Source: HIMB11 sp965657135
GTDB taxonomy: Bacteria; Pseudomonadota; Alphaproteobacteria; Rhodobacterales; Rhodobacteraceae
Direction: 5' to 3'
DNA: 64,000 nt
Assembly: GCA_965657135.1 (NCBI GenBank)
Contig: CBFHNF010000006.1
Coordinates: 1-64,000 of the forward strand
Shown here: positions 37,101 through 45,391 of the stretch, one piece after another
How the letters are laid out: each line of letters starts with the position of its first letter
Numbering within the stretch: position 1 is the first letter of the stretch
Position numbers and translations under genes: made by a program
The notes under the pieces: model-generated
The model's database searches: none
Seen by the model: the letters and a program-made list of their open reading frames with translations, nothing else
What the model was told of the DNA's origin: nothing

Positions 37101-38291
37101 ATGGGCTGGAAAACATTGGATGACATGGAATTAACAGACAAACGCGTTTTGACGCGTGTAGATATCAATGTCCCAATGCAGGATGGTCAGGTGACGGATG
37201 CGACGCGTATCGAAAAAATCGCACCGACCGTGCGTGATATATTAGACGCGGGTGGCACACCGATCCTATTGGCACATTTTGGTCGACCCAAAGGAGAACG
37301 TGTGGATGGGATGAGCCTGCGTCATTTGGTTCCTGCGCTCGAACAACATTTACAAGCACCTATCATGTTTGTGGCAGATAGTATCGGACCAGCTGCCGCT
37401 GCAGCCATTGGGGCCGTACAGACGGGACAGGTTGTTTTATTGGAAAACACCCGCTTTCACAAAGGCGAGGAAAAGAATGATGCAAATTTTGCCGATCAAC
37501 TGGCCGCGTTGGGCGATGTATTTTGCAACGACGCCTTTTCCGCAGCACACCGTGCGCATGCCTCGACCGAGGGGTTGGCCCACCGCCTACCCGCCTGCGC
37601 CGGACGCTTGATGCAAGCAGAACTCAGCGCATTAGAAACCGCCCTGTCCGCACCCAAACGCCCCGTAGTTGCCGTCGTCGGGGGGTCAAAAGTATCGACA
37701 AAGTTGGATTTGTTGGGGAACCTTGTTGAGAAGGTGGACTATTTGGTCATCGGTGGGGGAATGGCAAACACCTTCCTCGCTGCACAAGGGATTGATGTCG
37801 GCAAATCTTTGGCCGAGCATGACATGACGGGCACCGTCACCGAAATTCTTGCCAAAGCAGGCAGTGCAGGATGCAAAATCATCTTGCCACGTGATGTGGT
37901 AGTTGCGCGCGAATTTGCGGTGAATGCGGCAAATGAAACCGTCGCCGCAGACGCATGCCCTGCCGATGCAATGATCCTAGATGCAGGAGCTGACAGCATC
38001 CAGCAGATCGTAGACGTGTTTGGACAAGCAAAGACGTTGATTTGGAACGGACCTTTGGGGGCATTTGAAATTGAACCGTTTGATCGGGCCACAAATGCCG
38101 CTGCTGCCGCGGCGGCGCAGCTGTCCCAATCTGGTGATTTGATTTCGGTTGCTGGTGGGGGTGACACAGTTTCCGCATTGAATAAAGCCGAGGTGGCAGA
38201 TAGGTTCACATATATATCAACTGCAGGCGGTGCATTCTTGGAATGGATGGAAGGTAAAACCCTACCTGGCGTTGCAGCACTAAGCCAATAG
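37101..38291 (+). CDS. pgk: Phosphoglycerate kinase
   Basis: Pgk transfers phosphate between 1,3-bisphosphoglycerate and ADP in glycolysis. The 396-residue protein has the N-terminal signature RVDINVPMQDGQV (about residue 18), HFGRPKG (about 57) and the C-terminal nucleotide loop ISVAGGGDTVSAL (about 346). ATG 37101 is preceded by AGGTGG; an open frame reaches back to 37014 without similarity. Unlike the zwf and pdhA promoters, no GCGCTAA palindrome is seen upstream. Confidence 0.95.
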   Translation: MGWKTLDDMELTDKRVLTRVDINVPMQDGQVTDATRIEKIAPTVRDILDAGGTPILLAHFGRPKGERVDGMSLRHLVPALEQHLQAPIMFVADSIGPAAAAAIGAVQTGQVVLLENTRFHKGEEKNDANFADQLAALGDVFCNDAFSAAHRAHASTEGLAHRLPACAGRLMQAELSALETALSAPKRPVVAVVGGSKVSTKLDLLGNLVEKVDYLVIGGGMANTFLAAQGIDVGKSLAEHDMTGTVTEILAKAGSAGCKIILPRDVVVAREFAVNAANETVAADACPADAMILDAGADSIQQIVDVFGQAKTLIWNGPLGAFEIEPFDRATNAAAAAAAQLSQSGDLISVAGGGDTVSALNKAEVADRFTYISTAGGAFLEWMEGKTLPGVAALSQ

Positions 38292-38313
38292 GAATGTTCT
38301 GATAAAACGTGTT

Positions 38314-38886
38314 TTGATCGCTGGAGTTATTTGTTTTGCATTCTTCGGGATGGGGATTGCAGCGACTGTTCATATGATGTCAGAGACCGATCATGCAGGC
38401 CGTCACATGCATCATTCGGGATCTGGCCAACATAAGCATGACACAGCAAACATGCCCATGTTGCATGGAAAGAACACAACACAAGATGAAGTTGCACACT
38501 TGCGCACATTGTTTCAACAACACCCCTCCATCACACGCGAAGTCACGCACATTGAAAATGGGATCGTCACTAAAACGGCGTCGAATGATTCCGAAGTTGC
38601 AGAAGCCCTTATCAATCACGTCGCAGAGATGATTACGCGCATCGAACAAGGTGACAATCCTGAAATACCAATCCAAAGTCCAACTCTGACACTTTTGTTT
38701 GAACTTGGTATGACCATTGAAACAGAGATTGAGATTGTGGACACTGGCGTGATTGTAAAACAGACATCTTCAAGCCCTGATGTGGTCGTGGCACTGCAGA
38801 CACATGCAGACGAAGTTTCAGAGTTGGCGAAACGTGGCATGGCCGCTGTCCATGAACAAATGATGAAATCGCACCATGGTGAATAA
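38314..38886 (+). CDS. Hypothetical His-rich exported protein
   Basis: The 190-residue product begins with a hydrophobic leader (about residues 2-20), so it is probably exported or membrane-anchored. A segment dense in His and Met follows at about residues 20-52 (HMHHSGSGQHKH, MPMLHG), suggesting metal binding, for example copper. The rest is a helical and beta region with two similar halves (TREVTHIENGIVTKTAS and TEIEIVDTGVIVKQTSS). The start is uncertain: TTG 38314 and CTG 38299 are both possible, and the gap after pgk is only about 20 bases. No family is recognised. Confidence 0.6.
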   Translation: MIAGVICFAFFGMGIAATVHMMSETDHAGRHMHHSGSGQHKHDTANMPMLHGKNTTQDEVAHLRTLFQQHPSITREVTHIENGIVTKTASNDSEVAEALINHVAEMITRIEQGDNPEIPIQSPTLTLLFELGMTIETEIEIVDTGVIVKQTSSSPDVVVALQTHADEVSELAKRGMAAVHEQMMKSHHGE

Positions 38887-38983
38887 ATTCAAAAAAACTT
38901 TACACACTGATAGCGCAACCAGAATTGCGAAATCCGCAAAATCTAGGTAGGCCCATTGTAAATTACCCCACTAGGACGTTTAA

Positions 38984-39886
38984 ATGAGCCCAACTACCAA
39001 TTCTCAACAATTCGACCGTATCAAATCAGCACCCGGTTTTATTGCAGCCCTAGATCAATCTGGCGGTTCCACACCCAAAGCGTTGAAACTCTATGGTGTT
39101 GAAGAAAACGAATATTCCAATGATGCAGAAATGTTTGACATGATCCACGAAATGCGATCGCGGATCATGACATCCTCTGCGTTCAATGGGGAACGCGTTT
39201 TGGGGGCAATCCTGTTTGAAATGACGATGGAGCGTGAGGTCGAGGGCACACCCGCGGCAGATTACCTTTGGAACATATGCGGCGTTGTTCCCTTTCTAAA
39301 GGTGGACAAGGGGTTGGCTGACCCGGTGAATGACACACGCGTGTTAAATCCCATGCCTAATTTGGACACACTCCTGATGCGCGCCGTTGAAAAAAACATC
39401 TTTGGCACAAAAATGCGTTCGGTGATTGATGGCGCGAACGAAGCAGGCATCGCAGCAGTTGTTGATCAACAATTCGATATCGGCGCACAGATCCTGTCGC
39501 ATGGTTTGATCCCGATCATTGAACCCGAGGTTACAATTAGCATCGCGGACAAGGCAGAAGCAGAACAAATCCTACACGACCACATACTGCGTCGTTTGGA
39601 TACGCTGTCTTCGGATCAAAATGTTATGCTGAAATTAACCCTGCCCGAGGTTGCCAATTTATATGCGGATCTATCCGATCACCCTCGTGTTTTGCGTGTG
39701 GTTGCGCTTTCGGGCGGCTATGCGATGGATGAGGCAAACGCGCGCCTCTCGCAGAACCGCAATATGATCGCGAGCTTTTCACGGGCACTGACAGAAACGC
39801 TCAATGCCAAGCAAAGTGATGCAGAATTCGATAAGGCCCTAGATCATGCAATCCAAGGCATTTATGATGCCTCAACCGCCGGCTAA
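38984..39886 (+). CDS. fba: Fructose-bisphosphate aldolase, class I
   Basis: This class I (Schiff-base) aldolase cleaves fructose 1,6-bisphosphate without metal. The 300-residue protein has GFIAALDQSGGSTPKAL near the start, VVPFLKVDKGL (about 104), PIIEPEVTI (about 179) and LKLTLPE (about 213), which holds the Schiff-base Lys. This bacterial class I form is typical of Rhodobacterales. It follows pgk and the His-rich gene and ends at a terminator, so it may be transcribed with pgk or from its own promoter in the 97-base gap. Confidence 0.93.
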   Translation: MSPTTNSQQFDRIKSAPGFIAALDQSGGSTPKALKLYGVEENEYSNDAEMFDMIHEMRSRIMTSSAFNGERVLGAILFEMTMEREVEGTPAADYLWNICGVVPFLKVDKGLADPVNDTRVLNPMPNLDTLLMRAVEKNIFGTKMRSVIDGANEAGIAAVVDQQFDIGAQILSHGLIPIIEPEVTISIADKAEAEQILHDHILRRLDTLSSDQNVMLKLTLPEVANLYADLSDHPRVLRVVALSGGYAMDEANARLSQNRNMIASFSRALTETLNAKQSDAEFDKALDHAIQGIYDASTAG

Positions 39887-39914
39887 CCCTTTGGATAGGC
39901 TATAGATTCAAAAG

Positions 39915-39941
39915 ACCCACGATTTAACTGCGGGTTTTTTT
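39915..39941 (+). terminator. Terminator of fba
   Basis: ACCCACG pairs with TGCGGGT (one mismatch, one G-T pair) around a short AT-rich loop, followed by seven T residues. It is 28 bases after the fba stop. Confidence 0.65.
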
Positions 39942-40008
39942 GAATTTCGACTCATTAGGGGATTCACAAAACGAATCACCTGTGACATACTGACCTCATA
40001 ACAATAAA

Positions 40009-40027
40009 AGCCCCGACCAATGGGGCT
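40009..40027 (+). promoter_or_regulatory. Hairpin abutting the ribosome site of the ftsB-like gene
   Basis: AGCCCC and GGGGCT form a six-pair stem with a seven-base loop. It ends exactly where the GAGG Shine-Dalgarno of the next gene begins (40028-40031). There is no T run, so it is not a terminator; it might influence translation start. Confidence 0.35.
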
Positions 40028-40037
40028 GAGGCAGTCC

Positions 40038-40337
40038 ATGAGCAACAAAAATACACTTCCCTGGGGTATTATTGCAGGCATTGCATTTGCAATGGCCTTG
40101 GGGATGTATTTTACCTTTGCGGCCGTACAGGGTGATTACGGACTTTTTCGTCGTGCTGAGATTTTGAACGAAGCAGGAAAGTTAGAAGCCGAACTTAACG
40201 GGCTTTATCAAGAAATAGCCTCTCTTGAAAATTTGACGCGTCGCATGACAGATGAATTTCTGGATGTTGATCTGCTGGATCAACAATCACGTGACATCTT
40301 GGGTCAAATTCGCGCAGATGAAATTATCATTCGATAA
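40038..40337 (+). CDS. Septum formation initiator protein, FtsB/DivIC-like
   Basis: The 99-residue bitopic protein has a short cytoplasmic N-terminus, one membrane helix (about residues 10-30) and a coiled coil (AEILNEAGKLEAELNGLYQEIASLE), the FtsB/DivIC layout. FtsB links FtsL and FtsQ in the divisome. Position next to pdhA is standard in alphaproteobacteria. ATG 40038 has GAGG upstream; an in-frame ATG at 40020 is less likely. Confidence 0.85.
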   Translation: MSNKNTLPWGIIAGIAFAMALGMYFTFAAVQGDYGLFRRAEILNEAGKLEAELNGLYQEIASLENLTRRMTDEFLDVDLLDQQSRDILGQIRADEIIIR

Positions 40338-40446
40338 TTATGGTTAAATCTTACTGATTAATTGCAATCGTTTCCTTGCGGTTTTTGCATACCAGTCATG
40401 CGGCTACACTTTTTACTCGCAATTTTTGTTTTTTTGCTCTAATAAA

Positions 40447-40464
40447 TAGTTTAACGCTAAACTA
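40447..40464. promoter_or_regulatory. LacI-type operator upstream of pdhA
   Basis: TAGTTTAACGCTAAACTA is palindromic except at one position either side of the centre, with a central CG. It ends 22 bases before the pdhA start and shares the core TTARCGCTAA with the operator upstream of zwf (R is A here, G there). A common regulator is therefore inferred. Confidence 0.5.
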
Positions 40465-40486
40465 ATTTTTTAATGAGGTGTTTTTC

Positions 40487-41476
40487 ATGGCCACTAAAAA
40501 AGCCGCAGCCACGCCGAATGTGTCGACGGATGAGCTAAAAACATATTACCGCGACATGCTCATGATCCGTCGTTTCGAAGAAAAGGCAGGACAATTATAC
40601 GGGATGGGTCTGATTGGTGGATTTTGCCACCTCTATATCGGACAAGAAGCCGTGGTTGTTGGCTTAGAGGCTGTTGCAGAAGACGGCGACAAACGCATCA
40701 CATCCTATCGCGATCATGGCCACATGCTGGCCTGCGGGATGGATGCCAATGGTGTGATGGCAGAATTGACTGGACGCGAGGGTGGCTATTCCAAAGGGAA
40801 AGGCGGCTCGATGCACATGTTCAGCAAAGAAAAACATTTCTATGGAGGCCACGGCATTGTTGGCGCGCAGGTTCCACTTGGCGCAGGTCTGGCCTTTGCG
40901 GACAAATATTTGGACAATGGTCGCGTGACCTTCACCTATTTTGGGGATGGGGCCGCGAACCAGGGTCAGGTTTATGAAACATTCAATATGGCTGCGCTTT
41001 GGTCCCTGCCTGTTGTGTTTGTAATCGAAAATAACCAGTACGCCATGGGTACGGCGCAGTCGCGATCAACCTCAACTGATGATATCCACACGCGTGGCAA
41101 ACCTTTCGGTATTCCGGGCGAGGCCGTGGATGGCATGGACGTTTTGGCCGTTAAGGCAGCCGGCGCGAAAGCCGTGGCACATTGCCGATCAGGTAAAGGC
41201 CCCTACATCCTTGAAATCAAAACCTATCGCTATCGCGGCCACTCTATGTCAGATCCCGCGAAATACCGCACCCGCGAAGAAGTTCAAAAAATGCGCGACG
41301 AACGCGATCCAATCGAAAATGTGCGCATCATGTTGATCGAAGGTGGGCACGCATCCGAGGACGATTTAAAAGCGATTGACAAAGAGATCAAAGAAATCGT
41401 CAACGCCTCAGCTGAATTTGCCAAAACCAGCCCAGAGCCCGCCTTGGACGAGCTTTGGACAGATATCTACGCATAA
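40487..41476 (+). CDS. pdhA: Pyruvate dehydrogenase E1 component, alpha subunit
   Basis: This is the alpha subunit of the heterotetrameric E1, which decarboxylates pyruvate with thiamine diphosphate. The 329-residue protein has the ThDP motif FGDGAANQGQVYETFN (about residues 155-170), IENNQYAMGT (about 185) and the phosphorylation-loop-like YRYRGHSMSDPAKYR (about 250). ATG 40487 has GAGGTG upstream. It leads pdhA-pdhB-pdhC; no lipoamide dehydrogenase gene follows in this window. Confidence 0.96.
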   Translation: MATKKAAATPNVSTDELKTYYRDMLMIRRFEEKAGQLYGMGLIGGFCHLYIGQEAVVVGLEAVAEDGDKRITSYRDHGHMLACGMDANGVMAELTGREGGYSKGKGGSMHMFSKEKHFYGGHGIVGAQVPLGAGLAFADKYLDNGRVTFTYFGDGAANQGQVYETFNMAALWSLPVVFVIENNQYAMGTAQSRSTSTDDIHTRGKPFGIPGEAVDGMDVLAVKAAGAKAVAHCRSGKGPYILEIKTYRYRGHSMSDPAKYRTREEVQKMRDERDPIENVRIMLIEGGHASEDDLKAIDKEIKEIVNASAEFAKTSPEPALDELWTDIYA

Positions 41477-41489
41477 GGAGACGATGAAC

Positions 41490-42875
41490 ATGGCAACCGA
41501 AATTCTTATGCCTGCCCTTTCCCCCACGATGGAAGAAGGCACGCTTGCAAAATGGCTTGTGAAAGAGGGCGACACTGTCTCCTCTGGCGATATCATTGCA
41601 GAGATTGAAACTGATAAGGCCACTATGGAATTTGAAGCCGTGGATGAAGGCACCATTGGTAAATTACTGATCGCCGAAGGCACCGAAGGCGTTAAAGTGA
41701 ACAGCCCGATTGCGATTTTGCTTGAGGATGGCGAAGATGCCAATGCCGCGGATGTCGTGACATCAACTGCACCAGCAGATGACGCGGGCGATAAGGCGGC
41801 CGCGCAAGCTGCCCCCGCAAAGCCCGCACCTGTTCCTAGCACCCCTGCCAATATTGTATCAAACGCCTCACCTGATTGGCCCGAGGGCACAACAATGAAG
41901 CAACAGACCGTCCGCGAAGCACTGCGGGACGCCATGGCCGAAGAAATGCGTCGTGACGATACGGTTTATTTAATGGGTGAAGAAGTCGCCGAATATCAAG
42001 GTGCCTACAAAGTATCCCAAGGATTATTGGATGAATTCGGCGCGCGACGCGTGATCGATACGCCCATCACTGAACATGGATTTGCGGGTATCGCGACGGG
42101 ATCGGCCTTTGCAGGATTGCGCCCGATCGTTGAGTTTATGACTTTCAACTTTGCCATGCAAGCCATTGATCATATTATTAATTCTGCTGCAAAAACCCTG
42201 TATATGTCAGGTGGCCAAATGGGGGCGCCGATGGTGTTTCGTGGGCCCAATGGTGCAGCAGCCCGCGTAGGCGCTCAGCACTCTCAGGATTATGCAGCGT
42301 GGTATGTACAAATTCCTGGACTGAAGGTTGTGATGCCTTACTCCGCAGCGGATGCCAAGGGCCTGATGAAAACGGCTATTCGTGATAACAATCCTGTCAT
42401 CTTTTTGGAAAATGAAATTCTTTATGGACGCAGCTTTGATGTGCCTGAATTGGATGACTTCACAATTCCATTTGGCAAGGCGCGCATTTGGCGAGAGGGT
42501 AGCGATGTTACGCTGGTCTCATTTGGGATTGGTATGCACTATGCACTCGAGGCTGCCGAAAAACTAACCGAAGATGGCATATCGGCCGAGGTCATTGACC
42601 TGCGCACATTGCGGCCCATCGATTATGATACAGTCATTGCATCCGTAATGAAAACGAACCGCTGTGTGACAATCGAAGAAGGCTGGCCCGTAGGCTCTAT
42701 CGGCAACCATTTATCTGCGACCATAATGGAACGTGCATTTGATTACTTGGATGCTCCAGTTTTGAACTGCACTGGCAAGGATGTTCCAATGCCCTACGCT
42801 GCGAATTTGGAACGTCATGCGTTGATCACAACCGATGAAGTGGTCGCCGCTGTGAAACAAGTGACATATCGCTAA
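41490..42875 (+). CDS. pdhB: Pyruvate dehydrogenase E1 component, beta subunit with N-terminal lipoyl domain
   Basis: The 461-residue protein starts with a lipoyl domain (residues 1-80, lipoyl Lys in ETDKATMEFE), an Ala/Pro-rich linker and then the E1-beta domain from about residue 130. Conserved E1-beta parts include MGEEVAEYQGAYKVSQGL, RVIDTPITEHGFAGIATG and QHSQDYAAWY. An E1-beta carrying its own lipoyl domain is usual in alphaproteobacteria. ATG 41490 fits AAGGAG nine bases upstream; ATG 41484 is possible. It lies 13 bases after pdhA. Confidence 0.96.
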   Translation: MATEILMPALSPTMEEGTLAKWLVKEGDTVSSGDIIAEIETDKATMEFEAVDEGTIGKLLIAEGTEGVKVNSPIAILLEDGEDANAADVVTSTAPADDAGDKAAAQAAPAKPAPVPSTPANIVSNASPDWPEGTTMKQQTVREALRDAMAEEMRRDDTVYLMGEEVAEYQGAYKVSQGLLDEFGARRVIDTPITEHGFAGIATGSAFAGLRPIVEFMTFNFAMQAIDHIINSAAKTLYMSGGQMGAPMVFRGPNGAAARVGAQHSQDYAAWYVQIPGLKVVMPYSAADAKGLMKTAIRDNNPVIFLENEILYGRSFDVPELDDFTIPFGKARIWREGSDVTLVSFGIGMHYALEAAEKLTEDGISAEVIDLRTLRPIDYDTVIASVMKTNRCVTIEEGWPVGSIGNHLSATIMERAFDYLDAPVLNCTGKDVPMPYAANLERHALITTDEVVAAVKQVTYR

Positions 42876-42886
42876 GGAATTTTGAC

Positions 42887-44194
42887 ATGCCTATTGAAAT
42901 TTTAATGCCCGCGCTTTCCCCAACAATGGAAGAAGGCACGCTTGCAAAATGGCTGGTCAAAGAGGGGGATAAGGTCTCCTCGGGCGACATCATTGCAGAA
43001 ATCGAAACCGACAAAGCGACGATGGAATTCGAAGCCGTTGATGAAGGCACCATTGGCAGAATTGTTGTGTCCGAAGGCAGCGAAGGCGTCAAAGTAAACG
43101 CCGTGATCGCAATACTGCTAGAAGACGGCGAAAACGCTTCAGAGATGGCTCTGTCATCTGCTTCAGCTGATGACGCAGGCGATAAGGCGGCCGTGATAGC
43201 GGTCTCCGCAGAGCCCGCCACACCTAACCCAACATCTTCAACCATCCCTGCCCCTGCAGCTGCTGCAACATCTGACGGAACGCGCATTTTTGCTTCACCT
43301 TTGGCACGGCGTATTGCTGCTGATAAGGGTCTTGATCTATCCGCTCTCAGCGGATCAGGTCCACACGGCCGGATTGTTAAGGCCGATGTCTTGGCAGCTG
43401 GTAGTGCCCCTTCAAAACCAGCGCCTGCCGCAGTCAGTGCCGTGACATCCGCACCTGCGCCCTCCGTTTCATCGGATGCAATTGCTAAAATCTACGCTGA
43501 TCGTGAATTCACGGAAATTCCGCTCGATGGCATGCGTAAAACAATTGCCGCGCGTTTGACAGAAGCAAAACAAACAATCCCACATTTCTACCTGCGTCGT
43601 GACATCAAAATTGATAATTTGCTTAGTTTCCGCGGACAACTAAACAAACAACTCGAAGCCCGGGGCGTCAAACTTTCCGTGAATGACTTTATCATCAAGG
43701 CTTGTGCGCTCGCGCTACAGACTGTTCCGACGACAAATGCAGTTTGGGCGGGGGATCGTGTTTTGCAATTGACCCCATCCGATGTCGCAGTCGCCGTTGC
43801 AATTGAGGGCGGCTTATTCACGCCAGTCCTGAAAGATGCCGATCAAAAATCGCTGTCTATGCTCTCTGCCGAAATGAAAGATTTGGCAGCGCGCGCACGT
43901 TCTAAAAAATTGGCGCCCCACGAATATCAAGGTGGAAGCTTTGCGATTTCGAATTTGGGTATGTTTGGCATTGATAATTTTGATGCGGTTATCAATCCAC
44001 CCCATGGCGCAATTTTGGCAGTTGGCGCGGGTGTCAAAAAACCAGTTATTGATTCAGAGGGACAAGTCTGTGTCGCAACTGTAATGTCGGTCACTCTGTC
44101 CGTTGATCACCGTGTGATAGACGGGGCCTTGGGCGCAGAATTGCTAAAGGCGATTGTTGATAACCTTGAAAATCCAATGGGGATGTTAGCGTAA
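42887..44194 (+). CDS. pdhC: Dihydrolipoamide acetyltransferase (E2)
   Basis: E2 forms the core of the pyruvate dehydrogenase complex and moves acetyl groups to CoA. The 435-residue protein has one lipoyl domain (1-80, Lys in ETDKATMEFE) and an E3/E1-binding domain (about 138-173, FASPLARRIAADKGLDL then GSGPHGRIVKADV). The catalytic domain ends in the active-site motif SVDHRVIDGALGA (about residue 405). The lipoyl domain is nearly identical to that of pdhB. A terminator follows. Confidence 0.96.
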   Translation: MPIEILMPALSPTMEEGTLAKWLVKEGDKVSSGDIIAEIETDKATMEFEAVDEGTIGRIVVSEGSEGVKVNAVIAILLEDGENASEMALSSASADDAGDKAAVIAVSAEPATPNPTSSTIPAPAAAATSDGTRIFASPLARRIAADKGLDLSALSGSGPHGRIVKADVLAAGSAPSKPAPAAVSAVTSAPAPSVSSDAIAKIYADREFTEIPLDGMRKTIAARLTEAKQTIPHFYLRRDIKIDNLLSFRGQLNKQLEARGVKLSVNDFIIKACALALQTVPTTNAVWAGDRVLQLTPSDVAVAVAIEGGLFTPVLKDADQKSLSMLSAEMKDLAARARSKKLAPHEYQGGSFAISNLGMFGIDNFDAVINPPHGAILAVGAGVKKPVIDSEGQVCVATVMSVTLSVDHRVIDGALGAELLKAIVDNLENPMGMLA

Positions 44195-44195
44195 A

Positions 44196-44226
44196 AAATC
44201 ACGGGCTGTAGGGCCCGTTATTTTTA
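44196..44226. terminator. Bidirectional terminator between pdhC and cysE
   Basis: ACGGGC pairs with GCCCGT around six bases, flanked by A-rich sequence on the left and TTATTTTT on the right. Both strands therefore have a T-rich tract after the stem. The two convergent genes stop at its edges. Confidence 0.8.
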
Positions 44227-45027
44227 CCGATCTATGTAATGATCCATCGATACTGACGGGGTCGCACAACCAGATTCCCCAACAATTTTGGCGGGAACAC
44301 CTGCCACTGTTTTCTTGGCTGGAACATCATGTAAAACCACAGAACCCGCAGCAATGCGACTGCATTCGCCAACGGTAATATTGCCCAGTACCTTTGCGCC
44401 TGCTCCAATCAGCACACCGTCCGAAATTTTTGGATGACGATCACCCTCTTCCTTACCAGTGCCACCCAAGGTAACTGCATGCAGCATGGAAACATTATTT
44501 CCGACAACAGCCGTTTCACCAATGACAATAGAATGAGCATGATCGATCATAATCCCCTGCCCCATTTTGGCTCCGGGATGAATATCAACCCCAAACATTT
44601 CCGAGATACGCATTTGAAGCATCTGTGCCATATCTTTGCGACCGCGCTGCCAAAGCCAATGTGCAATGCGATAGGCCTGGACCGCTTGGTAACCTTTGAA
44701 ATACAACACGGGCTGCAAAAATCGGTGACAAGATGGATCACGGTCGTAAACGGCAACAATGTCAGCGCGCGCAGCCATTGCAAGTGTAGCATCTGCATCA
44801 TAGGCCTCATCACAAATCTCGCGTAATATCTGTTCAGACATCTCGCTTGACGCCAGTTTCGCGGCAATCCGATAGGCCAACGCCTCTTTTATGGACGAAT
44901 GATGCAAAACACAGGCGTGAACGACACCACCCAATAGGGGTTCATTTTCAACGGCTTCATACGCTTCTCGCTTAAGACGATCCCAAACTGGATCCAAATC
45001 AACTACCGACGACTGCACGTTTTCCAT
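44224..45027 (-). CDS. cysE: Serine O-acetyltransferase
   Basis: CysE makes O-acetylserine from serine and acetyl-CoA, the first step of cysteine synthesis. The 267-residue protein has the N-terminal helical SATase domain and a C-terminal left-handed beta-helix of hexapeptide repeats. Active-site stretches include MIDHAHSIVIGETAVVGNN and LHAVTLGGTGK. In Rhodobacterales I recall cysE sitting just downstream of the RcGTA structural cluster; here the remnant of that cluster lies immediately upstream on the same strand. Confidence 0.94.
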   Translation of the reverse strand: MENVQSSVVDLDPVWDRLKREAYEAVENEPLLGGVVHACVLHHSSIKEALAYRIAAKLASSEMSEQILREICDEAYDADATLAMAARADIVAVYDRDPSCHRFLQPVLYFKGYQAVQAYRIAHWLWQRGRKDMAQMLQMRISEMFGVDIHPGAKMGQGIMIDHAHSIVIGETAVVGNNVSMLHAVTLGGTGKEEGDRHPKISDGVLIGAGAKVLGNITVGECSRIAAGSVVLHDVPAKKTVAGVPAKIVGESGCATPSVSMDHYIDR

Positions 45028-45088
45028 TTTTGCTTCACTTTAAGATTAACAATACGGTAAAAGTAATCTCTAAAACTCAAACTACAAG

Positions 45089-45391
45089 TCATGTTAACTC
45101 CCTCTGCGATTGAATTTCCGATTTGAACAGTCGAATGACATCAATAGCGTGCATAAAAGCCGCGAGCGTATCTGGATTGCTGATCCAGGTGTGCCCATGA
45201 ATCGGTGCACATTTGTGAAACAGCAGAGATGAAATAGACCCTGTCCCGTATTTTGGATGTGCGCGCCGAAACCGTTTGCGATACTTATCAGCGGCATGCG
45301 CATAGATCAAAATATCGTAACAGGCATTTCGATCATGTTGCGCAGCGAACCTGGCCAACATATGGACATCCTCAATGTGAATTGCGCGCAT
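45089..45391 (-). CDS. Small protein next to the GTA remnant (DUF7742-like)
   Basis: The 100-residue protein has the pattern HAADKYRKRFRRAHPKYGTGS (about residues 30-50). I recall this from small Rhodobacteraceae proteins (DUF7742-type) encoded between the last RcGTA tail gene and cysE. Its ATG overlaps the TGA of the preceding fused GTA frame (TGATG), so it is translationally coupled to whatever remains there. The reading frame is intact. Function is unknown, and the family assignment is from memory of motif and position. Confidence 0.55.
   Translation of the reverse strand: MRAIHIEDVHMLARFAAQHDRNACYDILIYAHAADKYRKRFRRAHPKYGTGSISSLLFHKCAPIHGHTWISNPDTLAAFMHAIDVIRLFKSEIQSQRELT

Noticed and set aside
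37739..38209. Long open frame on the minus strand opposite pgk
   Set aside because: Antisense shadow of a well-conserved gene; low-complexity Ala/Ser translation with no ribosome site.
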